From positions 1 through 21,895 of the forward strand of contig JAFQDR010000257.1 in the NCBI GenBank assembly GCA_017415945.1: a DNA stretch of 21,895 nucleotides, read 5' to 3'. Below, one piece after another: positions 1 through 7,688 of the stretch (position 1 is the stretch's first letter; the number at the start of each line of letters is the position of its first letter). This DNA comes from Oscillospiraceae bacterium. GTDB lineage: Bacteria > Bacillota_A > Clostridia > Oscillospirales > Oscillospiraceae. The notes under the pieces were generated by a model. The model searched no databases, was not told the origin of the DNA, and was given only the letters and a program-made list of their open reading frames with translations. A program made the translations under genes and the position numbers.

Positions 1-725
1 GACTGATATTCGTCGTTTATCTCTCTGATAACATCCTTCATTAAGAATCCATCACCGAACTCTTCACCGGTAAAGAAGATGCCAAAACTTGAACTTGCGA
101 TCATTCCAACCATCAAAACAACAACGATCACCATCATAGCCGCCCACCCTCCCGCTAAAAGTGCGGTTGTTGTTTGAGTTGCTGTCATAATGACTCGCTT
201 CACCGTACGGATGGATGCCGCAAGAAATTCTTTTATTCGTACTGCAGACAGCTTGATACTTTGAGTTGCAAATTCAGAGGCTTTCGCCGCCTGTTTTGCA
301 GCTTTTTGAATTTGGGCATCGCGAATCATCTCAGCCTTCAAATGATGTGCAGTTGAAGGCGATTCAACTGTTTTGATACTTCGATCAACAGACTTAACGC
401 CATATGATGCAGATACGGAAACAGACCTATCGACTGTTCGATAGGTCTGTTGTTTTTTATTCGGCTTAATCCATTGCGCAGCGTTTTGTCCGATACGATG
501 TCCATGATAAACAACATCACGACCTGTATCTTCCATAGCTTCTGTTACACGATCTGCTGCATACTCTTCGCGACTTTTTTCTGCGTTTTGATTCCGTTCT
601 TCTATCTTCTCTCTGGTTTTTAGGTAAGCCGCACGCATCTGCTCGCCAAGATATCCCGAATCATTTGCCTTACGGTACTTCTCAACAAGTTCACGCGTTT
701 TCAGCTCATTCTTCGAAATACGCAT
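1..725 (-). CDS. CD1108-family conjugative cell-wall hydrolase, N-terminal part (runs off left edge)
   Basis: The frame is open from an ATG at 725 to the window edge, giving 241 residues of N-terminus. It starts with a charged, probably helical region rich in Lys, Glu and Arg (about residues 1-65). An Ala/Gln/Lys-rich helical stretch follows (about 125-175), then one membrane segment (about 188-212, hydrophobic core MVIVVVLMVGMIA). After it comes the conserved-looking SSSFGIFFTGEE and then VIREINDEY. This layout matches the N-terminus of the CD1108-type mobile-element proteins, whose missing C-terminal part normally carries lysozyme-like and NlpC/P60 or CHAP peptidoglycan hydrolase domains. 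The known role is local opening of the cell wall for the conjugation channel. The start overlaps the end of virB4 by 20 bp, as expected for a coupled operon. The enzymatic part is outside the window, so the catalytic call is inferred from family and position. Confidence 0.72.
   Translation of the reverse strand, partial: MRISKNELKTRELVEKYRKANDSGYLGEQMRAAYLKTREKIEERNQNAEKSREEYAADRVTEAMEDTGRDVVYHGHRIGQNAAQWIKPNKKQQTYRTVDRSVSVSASYGVKSVDRSIKTVESPSTAHHLKAEMIRDAQIQKAAKQAAKASEFATQSIKLSAVRIKEFLAASIRTVKRVIMTATQTTTALLAGGWAAMMVIVVVLMVGMIASSSFGIFFTGEEFGDGFLMKDVIREINDEYQ
420..458 (+). terminator. Terminator-like perfect hairpin inside the hydrolase gene, pointing along the plus strand
   Basis: Arms at 420-433 and 438-451 are exact 14-bp reverse complements (AACAGACCTATCGA) around a 4-base loop, CTGT. 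One G and then six T residues follow at 453-458. That is the form of a Rho-independent terminator for plus-strand RNA, although the stem is not very GC-rich. It lies entirely within a minus-strand coding region (residues about 92-102 of the hydrolase), so it would act on antisense transcripts if it acts at all. A chance palindrome of this length with an adjoining T run is unlikely. Confidence 0.45.
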
Positions 726-3060
726 AGAAATCTACCTGTCCTTCAGAAAAAGCACCTTCACCGGGTTTGGTCGTAATCAAGTTATACAGCTCCGTATCTG
801 ATGGAAACTCGTTGACAAAAGGAATCAGATTACTCCCATACTTAATCAAACCACAGCCCGGAGATACATCCTGCACATAATTCGCCAGCTCATCCGAAAT
901 CTTTAGAAGATCAAACAGCGCAGCTAAGTCATTTTCGGACTGATTAAGCATGATAACAAACTCAGAGTTAGACAGAATTGTGCTGGCTAAAGGTGACTTC
1001 AACATATAAGTAATGTTTTGTGTAATCGCACAAGGAGAAGCATTTCGCTTGCGGAACTGTCTCCACGCAGAGGTGAAAAAGTTACCGCTGTATTCATTTT
1101 CAAAAGCTACATGAAACTCATCAACAAATACATGGGTGCGCTTCCCTCTTGCCCAGTTGTAATTCACACGGTTCAAAATCGCATCAGTAATGGTCAAGAA
1201 CCCTGCGTTTTTCATTTGAGATCCCAGATCATGAATGTCAAAAGACAGCAGTCGATTGCTCATATCCACATTGGTTTTCTGCCCGAAAATATTCAAGTTA
1301 CCGGTTGTATAAAGTTCAAGTGTCAAAGCCAAATCTCTGGCTTCCTTTTCCGACTGTTCCATGAGCTTCTCACGAAGGGTACAAAGAGTGGGTACTTCAC
1401 CTGTGCGTTTCGCTTCCTGGAATACCTGTGATTCACAGCGGTCAATGATAGACTTATGATGCGGACCGAAGCCTTCTTCATCAATCAGACTGAGCAGCGA
1501 CATAATATATTCTGCCTTCAGTGCTACACCGCTGCCATCACCATATCCTGACACCATGTCCATTGCGTTTAGATGGTCTTTCCCACCAACGGCACAACGA
1601 ATCACGGAGCCATTCAAAGCCTTTACCAGCGGCGTATATTCGCCTTCAGGGTCAAGAATGATGATTTCATCATCAGTGCCAAGTACAAGAAAAATGATGT
1701 TCTCCTTGACTGTAAACGATTTACCGGAGCCGGGAATACCCAACACGATCATCGCCTGATTCATCAGATTATCGGGATTGCAGAGAACCAGATTACCAGA
1801 TACCGCATTGACACCGAAATAAATGCCGCCTTCCTCCTGCACTTCCTGTACATTAAACGGAACCAAACAAGACAAGCTTTCAGTGGTCATGGTACGGAAC
1901 ACATCGATTTTGCGAATTCCGATGGGCAATGCTGTGTTCAGTCCGTCTGTCTGCTGATACCGCAGGACACCAAGCTGACAGGAACGTCCTGCCGCCGCAG
2001 TCTTTAGGGTTTCTGTATCATGGTCGAGCTGTTCCTTGCTGTCTGCAATATGTACGAGCGTCATCACGATCATCATAAGCTTCTTGTCACGCACTGTCAG
2101 ATCATCCATATACTCACGCATTTCCTGCCGCTGTTGCTGCATATCATAAGGAATCGCTGCAGAGAAATTATTATTGGCGTTCTGGCGGCGCTGCCAGTTT
2201 GTGATATTGGTTTCAGTCCCCATCATCTTTTGTTCAACTTCACGAACCGCCTCATCCATAGGCACCGGCACAACATCCACCGAAAGCATCATGGTCAAAT
2301 TACGATCAACCAGTTCCATAATGGTGTCATCGTAAATACTGGAGGAATACTCCTTCAAGAATAAAACACGGGCGTATTTATCTCCAAGCATAATATAGTC
2401 GTCAAACCGTTTGATTGTATCTGGACAAATGTAGTCTCGGAAATCGTGTCCCTTCCCCATCATTTCTTTCAGATCAAATCGAAAATACTCTTCCTCTCCA
2501 ATACGATAGAAATCGTGAAGAATCCGAAGCCGCTCGGTTGCATCCAACTCAGTAAGACGGACTCCTAACCTACCAAACGCACCTGTTAGATCTGTTTTCA
2601 CACGATTAAAATAGGCTCTGGCTTCGGACACATTCTTCTTACACACAGAAACTGTGATGTACTTCTCTTGAATAATGCCATTACCACTCCGGGCTTTGTC
2701 TAGAATCACACCGTTATATTCGTTACGATAACAATCCAGACCATCATCCTTCATGCTCAGCAGCACAAAATCCTCAAAACTTCGCTGATTAAATCTGCGG
2801 TTGTTAATGGTGATTTTGGTTGTTGCACTGGGATCTAATGTACTCAAAATCGAACCATACTCCCCGATCAATTTGAGCTTCACTGATTTGGAAGACACAC
2901 GATAGTTGATATCCGTAAATTTAAAGGACTTGGAGAAGCGGGTCCCCGTTTGAAAGATACCATCCTCCCACATACACTTGATGGGAATCACATCCTGCAC
3001 CTTTCGGGGCACCTTATACCTTTCTTTATCCATACGCAATACGCGTTTAACAGGTCTCAC
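706..3060 (-). CDS. VirB4-like conjugal transfer ATPase (CD1110-type)
   Basis: This is the main ATPase of the type IV secretion channel; it powers assembly and transfer from the inner face of the membrane. A Walker A motif (GIPGSGKS, about residues 441-448), a following LDPEGEY strand motif and a Walker B motif (HVFVDEF, about 642-648) are visible. QFRKRNASPCAITQN downstream fits the conserved RecA-fold region of the family. The length of 784 residues is normal. I chose GTG at 3060 because GGGAGG lies a proper distance upstream. An ATG at 3096 is also in frame but has a poorer site, and would enlarge the overlap with prgI from 14 to 50 bp. No frame damage is seen. Its neighbours, PrgI upstream and the cell-wall hydrolase downstream, are the usual ones. 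Confidence 0.95.
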   Translation of the reverse strand: MRPVKRVLRMDKERYKVPRKVQDVIPIKCMWEDGIFQTGTRFSKSFKFTDINYRVSSKSVKLKLIGEYGSILSTLDPSATTKITINNRRFNQRSFEDFVLLSMKDDGLDCYRNEYNGVILDKARSGNGIIQEKYITVSVCKKNVSEARAYFNRVKTDLTGAFGRLGVRLTELDATERLRILHDFYRIGEEEYFRFDLKEMMGKGHDFRDYICPDTIKRFDDYIMLGDKYARVLFLKEYSSSIYDDTIMELVDRNLTMMLSVDVVPVPMDEAVREVEQKMMGTETNITNWQRRQNANNNFSAAIPYDMQQQRQEMREYMDDLTVRDKKLMMIVMTLVHIADSKEQLDHDTETLKTAAAGRSCQLGVLRYQQTDGLNTALPIGIRKIDVFRTMTTESLSCLVPFNVQEVQEEGGIYFGVNAVSGNLVLCNPDNLMNQAMIVLGIPGSGKSFTVKENIIFLVLGTDDEIIILDPEGEYTPLVKALNGSVIRCAVGGKDHLNAMDMVSGYGDGSGVALKAEYIMSLLSLIDEEGFGPHHKSIIDRCESQVFQEAKRTGEVPTLCTLREKLMEQSEKEARDLALTLELYTTGNLNIFGQKTNVDMSNRLLSFDIHDLGSQMKNAGFLTITDAILNRVNYNWARGKRTHVFVDEFHVAFENEYSGNFFTSAWRQFRKRNASPCAITQNITYMLKSPLASTILSNSEFVIMLNQSENDLAALFDLLKISDELANYVQDVSPGCGLIKYGSNLIPFVNEFPSDTELYNLITTKPGEGAFSEGQVDFYAYFEE

Positions 3061-3418
3061 GCGTCTTTCCTCCCTTCTTTCGTTTGTGCATTTCATCCTT
3101 TGTCAATTCGAAATAGGCATTGGTTGGCTTACAGCACAGCACCTTCGGTTCCAGCAGTTTACTTCGAACCCATACCACGAAAAACCTCTCTGCTGCCATA
3201 CCGTTGTATCTGACAAACCCCATCAAAGCAAAAGGAACAGCTCCCAAAAGGCTGATCCACGAAACAAATTCAGTATGCAGATACGGAGCCAACAGAAAGT
3301 GGAGACCTACAGCAGTGCCGATGGCCAGTACTGAGCAAACAGTCTGCCGCAGGGACAGACCAAATAATACTGATTCATGATAGTCCTGCAGCTCCTTATT
3401 CAACTTAACGTCAATCAT
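3047..3418 (-). CDS. PrgI-family conjugation membrane protein
   Basis: This small inner-membrane subunit of Gram-positive type IV secretion systems stands where VirB3 stands in Gram-negative systems, directly before the VirB4 ATPase. The 123-residue protein opens with a short amphipathic N-terminus (IDVKLNKELQDYHESV) and then has two close membrane segments: about residues 21-45 (around SVLAIGTAVGLHFLLAP) and about 50-68 (around WISLLGAVPFALMGFV). A basic cytoplasmic tail follows, with RYNGM and the WVRSK stretch. This plan is typical of PrgI. AGGAGA lies just upstream of the ATG. The 3' end carries the ribosome site of virB4, so the two are likely translationally coupled. Confidence 0.88.
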   Translation of the reverse strand: MIDVKLNKELQDYHESVLFGLSLRQTVCSVLAIGTAVGLHFLLAPYLHTEFVSWISLLGAVPFALMGFVRYNGMAAERFFVVWVRSKLLEPKVLCCKPTNAYFELTKDEMHKRKKGGKTRETC

Positions 3419-3427
3419 ACAATCTCC

Positions 3428-3673
3428 TTATTCTTCGAACGCAAAGGCATATTTAGCCTCATAGACATCACCGCTGGAAATGTACAGAATACTACGCTTG
3501 GGAATGTAATGAACAATCAGCAGATCACAGATTTGAAGAATCTCATCAGCGTTCGCCTTATCAAACCGGGTTACTATACTTTCTTCAACAGGCAGCTCAT
3601 AGTCCTCACAAGTAATAATCTTTGTTCCATCCATCAGATGGATAATATATTCCTGAACCAATTTTTCCTCCAT
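3428..3673 (-). CDS. Small conserved-position ICE protein of unknown function
   Basis: An 81-residue soluble, acidic protein starting MEEKLVQEYI. I recognise no domain and see no signal peptide or membrane segment. The start was placed at the second ATG (3673) because AAAGGA lies about 8 bases upstream; the ATG at 3691 has no ribosome site. It fits tightly between virB6 (21-bp gap) and prgI (9-bp gap), so it belongs to the transfer operon. Short proteins are common at this place in related elements. A role in the channel or its regulation is possible but nothing in the sequence shows it. Confidence 0.75.
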   Translation of the reverse strand: MEEKLVQEYIIHLMDGTKIITCEDYELPVEESIVTRFDKANADEILQICDLLIVHYIPKRSILYISSGDVYEAKYAFAFEE

Positions 3674-3694
3674 TTCAAAACATCCTTTCATAAT

Positions 3695-4531
3695 TTATAA
3701 GCCCATCATTTCACGTACAACACGGTCTGCCATTTTGACCGTGCCAACAAGGATGAGCATATTGAATATCACTTCACCTACATAACTCCAGACCATGGAC
3801 ACTGCAGCAGCATCCGCATTCACCACAGGCGGTGTAGCCGCGAACAATGAGAAGATAATGCAGCCAAGTACAATGATTGCACCTTCCAGACACACCGAAG
3901 CATAGGATTTGATAAAGGCTATACCAACGCCCTGCGTCGGTTCACCGGCAAATGTTGACAGAGGTATTGGAGCAATGGCGGTATATAAGTACAGCTTGAA
4001 AAAGCGGCCGTACACAGTCATGATCATCACAAAAGACAGCACTGTAATCAGCAGGCCGCCGATGAGGGTTACCGCCCATAAGGGTATGGACTCAAAGAAT
4101 CCGCATTCTTCCACCGCAGTGATGATCTCCGCAGGCAGCATCGTTTCTTCCGGTGTACCAAAACCGCCTGCAGACATGATGGTAGAAGTCAGCCCCTGTA
4201 CAATGGAAAACATGGCAGTCATCAGTTCCAATCCGTATGTTACAGCCGCTTTAGCAATTGCAAAACGAACAAATACCTTTAAAGCAAGTTCCGGTCGTTT
4301 CAACTCCGCAAAACTGCCGCAGGTTTTCATAACCCCCACAACAAAAAACAGTACCAGCATGGCAAGGCCAACTGCTGATACTGCTCCATGTATTCCAACC
4401 ATCACATTCCAGATGGCACCGCCTTTGAAAGATTGCGGGGACTGTGAGACAAGATTCCAGATTTCCGCAAGCTTCTCATTCCAAGTGGTTAATGCGTTTT
4501 GCAGATTTTGTACAACCCAGTTTTCTGACAA
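3695..4531 (-). CDS. VirB6/TrbL-like conjugation channel protein (CD1112-type)
   Basis: A polytopic membrane protein of 278 residues that would form part of the inner-membrane pore of the mating channel. Hydrophobic segments lie at about 52-70 (VGLAMLVLFFVVGVM), 85-125, 152-172 (AVTLIGGLLITVLSFVMIMT), 178-190, 205-230 (LEGAIIVLGCIIFSLF) and 248-265. The central YGRFFKLYLYTAIAPIPLS is typical of the TrbL/VirB6 group in these elements. Translation must begin at TTG (4531), with AAGGAG about 9 bases upstream; no in-frame ATG fits. Its usual upstream neighbour, the Maff2-like gene, is here separated by about 1 kb holding an opposite-strand gene, so its transcription either reads through that insert or needs a local promoter I could not identify with confidence. 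Confidence 0.92.
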   Translation of the reverse strand: MSENWVVQNLQNALTTWNEKLAEIWNLVSQSPQSFKGGAIWNVMVGIHGAVSAVGLAMLVLFFVVGVMKTCGSFAELKRPELALKVFVRFAIAKAAVTYGLELMTAMFSIVQGLTSTIMSAGGFGTPEETMLPAEIITAVEECGFFESIPLWAVTLIGGLLITVLSFVMIMTVYGRFFKLYLYTAIAPIPLSTFAGEPTQGVGIAFIKSYASVCLEGAIIVLGCIIFSLFAATPPVVNADAAAVSMVWSYVGEVIFNMLILVGTVKMADRVVREMMGL

Positions 4532-4611
4532 ATGTAATCAACTCCTTAAAAAAATTACTAAAGCTGTACCACAATTCGACATAGCTTCAGTATTTCATCT
4601 TATTGAATCAA

Positions 4612-4640
4612 TTGAAAGAGTATTAAATAACAGTTATAAT
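4612..4640 (+). promoter_or_regulatory. Sigma-A type promoter of the lone metallopeptidase gene
   Basis: TTGAAA (4612-4617), a 17-base spacer and a perfect TATAAT (4635-4640) precede the plus-strand gene, whose ATG is 37 bases downstream. The -10 sits inside a short inverted repeat, AACAG-N7-CTGTT (4629-4645), that could be an operator. This marks the gene as independently transcribed, against the direction of the transfer operon. Confidence 0.8.
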
Positions 4641-4676
4641 CTGTTCAAGTACTTTTACACAGAAAGGATAAAAGAA

Positions 4677-5423
4677 ATGCAAATTACGTTGTTAAAGAAA
4701 CTCGAATCATATAAAGACGATTTCATGAAATTCATGAAAATTGATGATTTCCCTACATACGACCTACAAACAAAAAGTGTTTCGATTGAAATAGCTAACG
4801 CCCACGGATATGACTCAATCGCGACCACACATTATCAAGCAAGCACAAATTCACATACTCTTGTTGTTAGCACTAACCTAATTTTAGAAAAACACCTCTT
4901 ATTTCACGAATTCACCCACATTCTAGATTCAGAGTACTATGTACACGGTGACAAAATGCGCTACGCAGGTCTTTCTGGTTTTACAGAATATCATGCATCT
5001 CAAATAGAGTTATTGCAATTAGTCGGAGCGAATTCATTTGACGAAACAATTTCATTTTCTATGAACCATATAATCACCTCTATTTCCGGTGAAAAAACCG
5101 TCGCACAATACGTTGATGAAAAGAGACTACACGCAATAGAATTATTCAGCAGAGAAGACTTCCCCGCTAACATAGATGCATTAAAATCTGCTTTTGGAGT
5201 TTTATTCAACTACTTTGGGTTACGCTCAATTTGCAAGATGTATTGTACTGACTATATCGAAACAATTGATAACAGCGCATTTATGAAACATATATCATCT
5301 TTCAATTATATTGCAATAAACAATCTAATGCAGGGTTGGTTGGATGATGAAAAGATTGATAAAAGTATACATCTTTACATAAAGACTGTATTTCCGCTAA
5401 TTACACAATATAGATTAACTTAA
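4677..5423 (+). CDS. Putative zinc metallopeptidase (HEFTH), lone opposite-strand cargo gene
   Basis: A 248-residue protein with no signal peptide or clear membrane segment. Residues 74-83 read LLFHEFTHIL, a classic zincin HExxH site (H77, E78, H81) in a hydrophobic helix. E104 in GFTEYHASQIE, 23 residues on, is a candidate third zinc ligand, as in gluzincins; H106 is an alternative. The rest matches no family I can name. The start is ATG 4677, with AAAGGA 8 bases upstream and a near-consensus promoter before it. The frame is open further upstream, but that part is merely antisense to virB6. Base composition is clearly more AT-rich than its neighbours and its strand is opposite, both signs of later acquisition. 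HExxH proteins near phage and ICE genes sometimes cleave repressors (the ImmA/IrrE group), but no HTH partner gene is adjacent, so the target is unknown. Confidence 0.8.
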   Translation: MQITLLKKLESYKDDFMKFMKIDDFPTYDLQTKSVSIEIANAHGYDSIATTHYQASTNSHTLVVSTNLILEKHLLFHEFTHILDSEYYVHGDKMRYAGLSGFTEYHASQIELLQLVGANSFDETISFSMNHIITSISGEKTVAQYVDEKRLHAIELFSREDFPANIDALKSAFGVLFNYFGLRSICKMYCTDYIETIDNSAFMKHISSFNYIAINNLMQGWLDDEKIDKSIHLYIKTVFPLITQYRLT

Positions 5424-5488
5424 CACAGAAAAATCAGTGGCAAATAGCATTTAAATCACTTCATTTAAAACTAAACTCTATATTTTTA

Positions 5489-5528
5489 TTAACACCTCGA
5501 TAAATATAGTTATTCATCGAGGTGTTAA
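5489..5528. repeat. Large inverted repeat (hairpin) between convergent gene ends
   Basis: Arms TTAACACCTCGAT (5489-5501) and ATCGAGGTGTTAA (5516-5528) are exact reverse complements. The pairing continues inward past one mismatch to give about 18 bp in all around a 4-base TAGT loop. It lies 65 bp after the metallopeptidase stop and 17 bp after the stop of the minus-strand Maff2-like gene. Neither strand has a T run after the stem, so it is not a standard intrinsic terminator. It may still pause or end transcription from both sides, protect an RNA 3' end, or mark the edge of the insert. Confidence 0.6.
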
Positions 5529-5545
5529 GCGTTGTATTGATTCTA

Positions 5546-5881
5546 TCAACCAGTAATCAAATTCAAAATCTCCTTGGTGAAGGTGATTACAATACCGCCT
5601 GCCAAAGTCAAGAAGCCGTTGGAGCGCTGAGAGGGATCGTGGGACTGCAGAGACAGCCCCACCTGTACAATGCCCCAGCCAAGCAGGATCAGTCCGACTG
5701 CACGGATCAGGCTGAAGATGAACTCGGACAGGTTATTGACCACAGTCAGGGGATCATCGGCTGCAAATCCGGTAAGGCTCAGCCCCATGCACAGTGCTCC
5801 GACTACCACAGCGGTGCTGTAGTAGCGGAATCCATTCTTAATTCCCATAGCCGGTTTGTTTTCGTTTTTCTTGTTGTTCAT
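5546..5881 (-). CDS. Maff2-like / TrbC-VirB2-like small membrane protein
   Basis: A 111-residue protein with a basic N-terminus and a signal-like hydrophobic stretch (about residues 22-40, ending near GFAADD). Two more membrane helices follow, at about 50-75 (core FIFSLIRAVGLILLGWGIV) and 88-108 (GFLTLAGGIVITFTKEIL), with a short polar turn, QSHDPSQRSNG, between them. This two-helix hairpin plan is that of the Maff2-type mobile-element proteins and of VirB2/TrbC pilins, and the place after virD4 is the usual one. The likely role is a structural subunit of the mating channel. AGGAGGT lies at good spacing before the ATG. The start overlaps the end of virD4 by 44 bp. Confidence 0.82.
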   Translation of the reverse strand: MNNKKNENKPAMGIKNGFRYYSTAVVVGALCMGLSLTGFAADDPLTVVNNLSEFIFSLIRAVGLILLGWGIVQVGLSLQSHDPSQRSNGFLTLAGGIVITFTKEILNLITG

Positions 5882-7571
5882 TTTTAGTACCTCCTAAGTA
5901 TTGCTCTTCGATTTCCTCATGGGAAAGAAGTTCGTATTGATTTTCAAATTCTTCCGTAAAAGCAACTGCATCATCAGATACTCTCACACGAGTTAACGTT
6001 GCTGTTGCACGCTCTGTACCACCGTATTCATATGGTCTACCTCCCATTTCGGGGAGGTATTTTGCGTTGGGATGATCCAGCAGTTCGAACTTATCATCCA
6101 TGATAGGCCGTTCCCCACGAATAAACAGAAGCGCTTTGCTGTTATCCAGCATTCGTACTTCCGAGGCATCCAGCAGCTCGCGTCCCGTAATCTGCCAGTT
6201 GGTGGAATAGCTGCCATTTCGTCCTGAGCTTTTACCATATGTGTTCATGTCGATGGTCTGCTTGCCAAGATAGGATTCTGCGATCAGCTTATGAGTGTTT
6301 GTCTCGTTCCCGCCCAGATACAGCATTTCATCACAGTTGCCCAGAATGGATTCCCACTGCTTCTCAAACAGGTTCTTCAGCTGAGCAACATTCTGGATGA
6401 TGATAGACACAAACAAGTTTCTGGATCGCATGGTAGCCAGTTTCTTATCAAAGTCATCCGGCAGACTGACGTTGGCAAATTCGTCCATTAGAAGATGGAC
6501 AGGCACGGGAAGCCCGCCGTTATATTTATTATCCGCCAGATCAAACAGTCGCTCAAAAATACAGTTGTACAGCATACTGACCAGAAAATTGAAGCTGGTA
6601 TCGTGATCGGGAATAATGGCAAACACAGCCATCTTTTTATCCCCCATACTTTCCAGCTCCATTTCGTCCACAGCAGTCAGCGATTCCACACTGTCCAGAT
6701 TAAATTTCTCCAGTCGGGCCGCAAGAGTTATGTTGATAGACTTCAATGTTTTCCCACCGCCCTGTTTGTAGTCGCGGTAATACTTCACAGCAATATGATC
6801 CGGATCCCGCATTTCCAAACGTTCAAACAATTCGTCCAGAGGTGACCGGTGATATGCGTCATCTTCATCAATTTCCGCATGACGAAGCATAAACATGACT
6901 GTCGCAAAATTCTGCTCCTCGGGCGGTGCCTCTTTCAGCAGATAAAAAATCAGCGCAGATAACAGCATGGATGCCGTTGTATCCCAGAAAGGGTCCTGTG
7001 ACTGGCTGTCTTTCGGAGTCGTTGCTTTGAATAGACTGGATACGAGCCGCTGAACATCATTGTCTGTTTTCAGATACGAAAAAGGATTGAAGCAGTGGCT
7101 TTTCTCCATATATATGAGGTCAAACACCTTGATCTCATATCCCCGAGACTGCAGATATCCGCCTGTATCCCGCAGCAGTTCCCCTTTACAGTCCAACACA
7201 AAGAATGAGGTGTTTCCCTGCAACAGATTCACCTTTGCAAAAAATCGGCTTTTACCTGAGCCGCTGCCGCCTATCACGACAGTGTGCAGATTACGACGGT
7301 GCTTTCTGCCATCCAAACCCATGCGAAAGTTTTTGGTGAATATCTTATTCGCTTCCGGATGTTTATCCCGATATTTACGATTTATGGCATGAACATTGCC
7401 CCACCGGGCGGAACCATGCTCTTCACCTCTTCGATATGTATGCTGTGATGACAAGGCGACACCAAGGCCCATCCCATAGATGAGCAAAAAAATAAAGACA
7501 GTCTTTAAACTGTCTTCACATAACACGATATGAAACGGGTTTTCCATTGCCTCGGGAAAACTGGCAATCAC
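5838..7571 (-). CDS. VirD4-like type IV coupling protein (CD1115-type)
   Basis: This membrane ATPase brings the relaxase-DNA complex to the secretion channel. From the GTG at 7571 it is 577 residues, with one membrane segment (about 22-42), a Walker A motif (GGSGSGKS, 101-108), FFVLDCKGEL (123-132), and a Walker B motif (VHLLMDEFANV, about 358-368), all standard. The next 37 upstream codons are also open and encode a convincing further membrane helix (ALCIFGVIPVVWLALLLAP). Family members normally have two N-terminal helices, yet no ATG, GTG or TTG exists in that stretch. The codon facing the ribosome site is ATA at 7680-7682. The true protein may therefore be 614 residues with a non-canonical start, or may have lost its first helix through a start-codon change. 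A GAGGGA about 9 bases before the GTG could support the shorter form. Confidence 0.93.
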   Translation of the reverse strand: MIASFPEAMENPFHIVLCEDSLKTVFIFLLIYGMGLGVALSSQHTYRRGEEHGSARWGNVHAINRKYRDKHPEANKIFTKNFRMGLDGRKHRRNLHTVVIGGSGSGKSRFFAKVNLLQGNTSFFVLDCKGELLRDTGGYLQSRGYEIKVFDLIYMEKSHCFNPFSYLKTDNDVQRLVSSLFKATTPKDSQSQDPFWDTTASMLLSALIFYLLKEAPPEEQNFATVMFMLRHAEIDEDDAYHRSPLDELFERLEMRDPDHIAVKYYRDYKQGGGKTLKSINITLAARLEKFNLDSVESLTAVDEMELESMGDKKMAVFAIIPDHDTSFNFLVSMLYNCIFERLFDLADNKYNGGLPVPVHLLMDEFANVSLPDDFDKKLATMRSRNLFVSIIIQNVAQLKNLFEKQWESILGNCDEMLYLGGNETNTHKLIAESYLGKQTIDMNTYGKSSGRNGSYSTNWQITGRELLDASEVRMLDNSKALLFIRGERPIMDDKFELLDHPNAKYLPEMGGRPYEYGGTERATATLTRVRVSDDAVAFTEEFENQYELLSHEEIEEQYLGGTKNEQQEKRKQTGYGN

Positions 7572-7688
7572 AGCAGGCAGTCCCTCATAGACAAATGGAG
7601 CCAGAAGCAGTGCAAGCCAGACAACTGGGATTACTCCGAAAATGCATAATGCCTTTATGGTACGTTGCTCATCTGATCGTATGATTTA

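Noticed and set aside
3909..4676. Plus-strand open frame running into the metallopeptidase gene, which would give a 504-residue protein
   Set aside because: It is antisense to virB6, its translation is Pro/Ser/Thr-rich with no domain, and the promoter and ribosome site lie just before ATG 4677.
5424..5545. Integron attC-like site after the plus-strand gene (GTTAAGC at the hairpin edge)
   Set aside because: The opposite arm does not fit RYYYAAC, the stem lacks the unpaired bases of attC, the site is short, and the gene has its own promoter with no integron integrase nearby.
4534..5560. Eight-base direct repeat GTAATCAA near both ends of the metallopeptidase insert, as a target-site duplication
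   Set aside because: The right copy lies inside the Maff2-like coding region, and removing one copy would destroy that gene's end; a chance match in AT-rich DNA is likelier.
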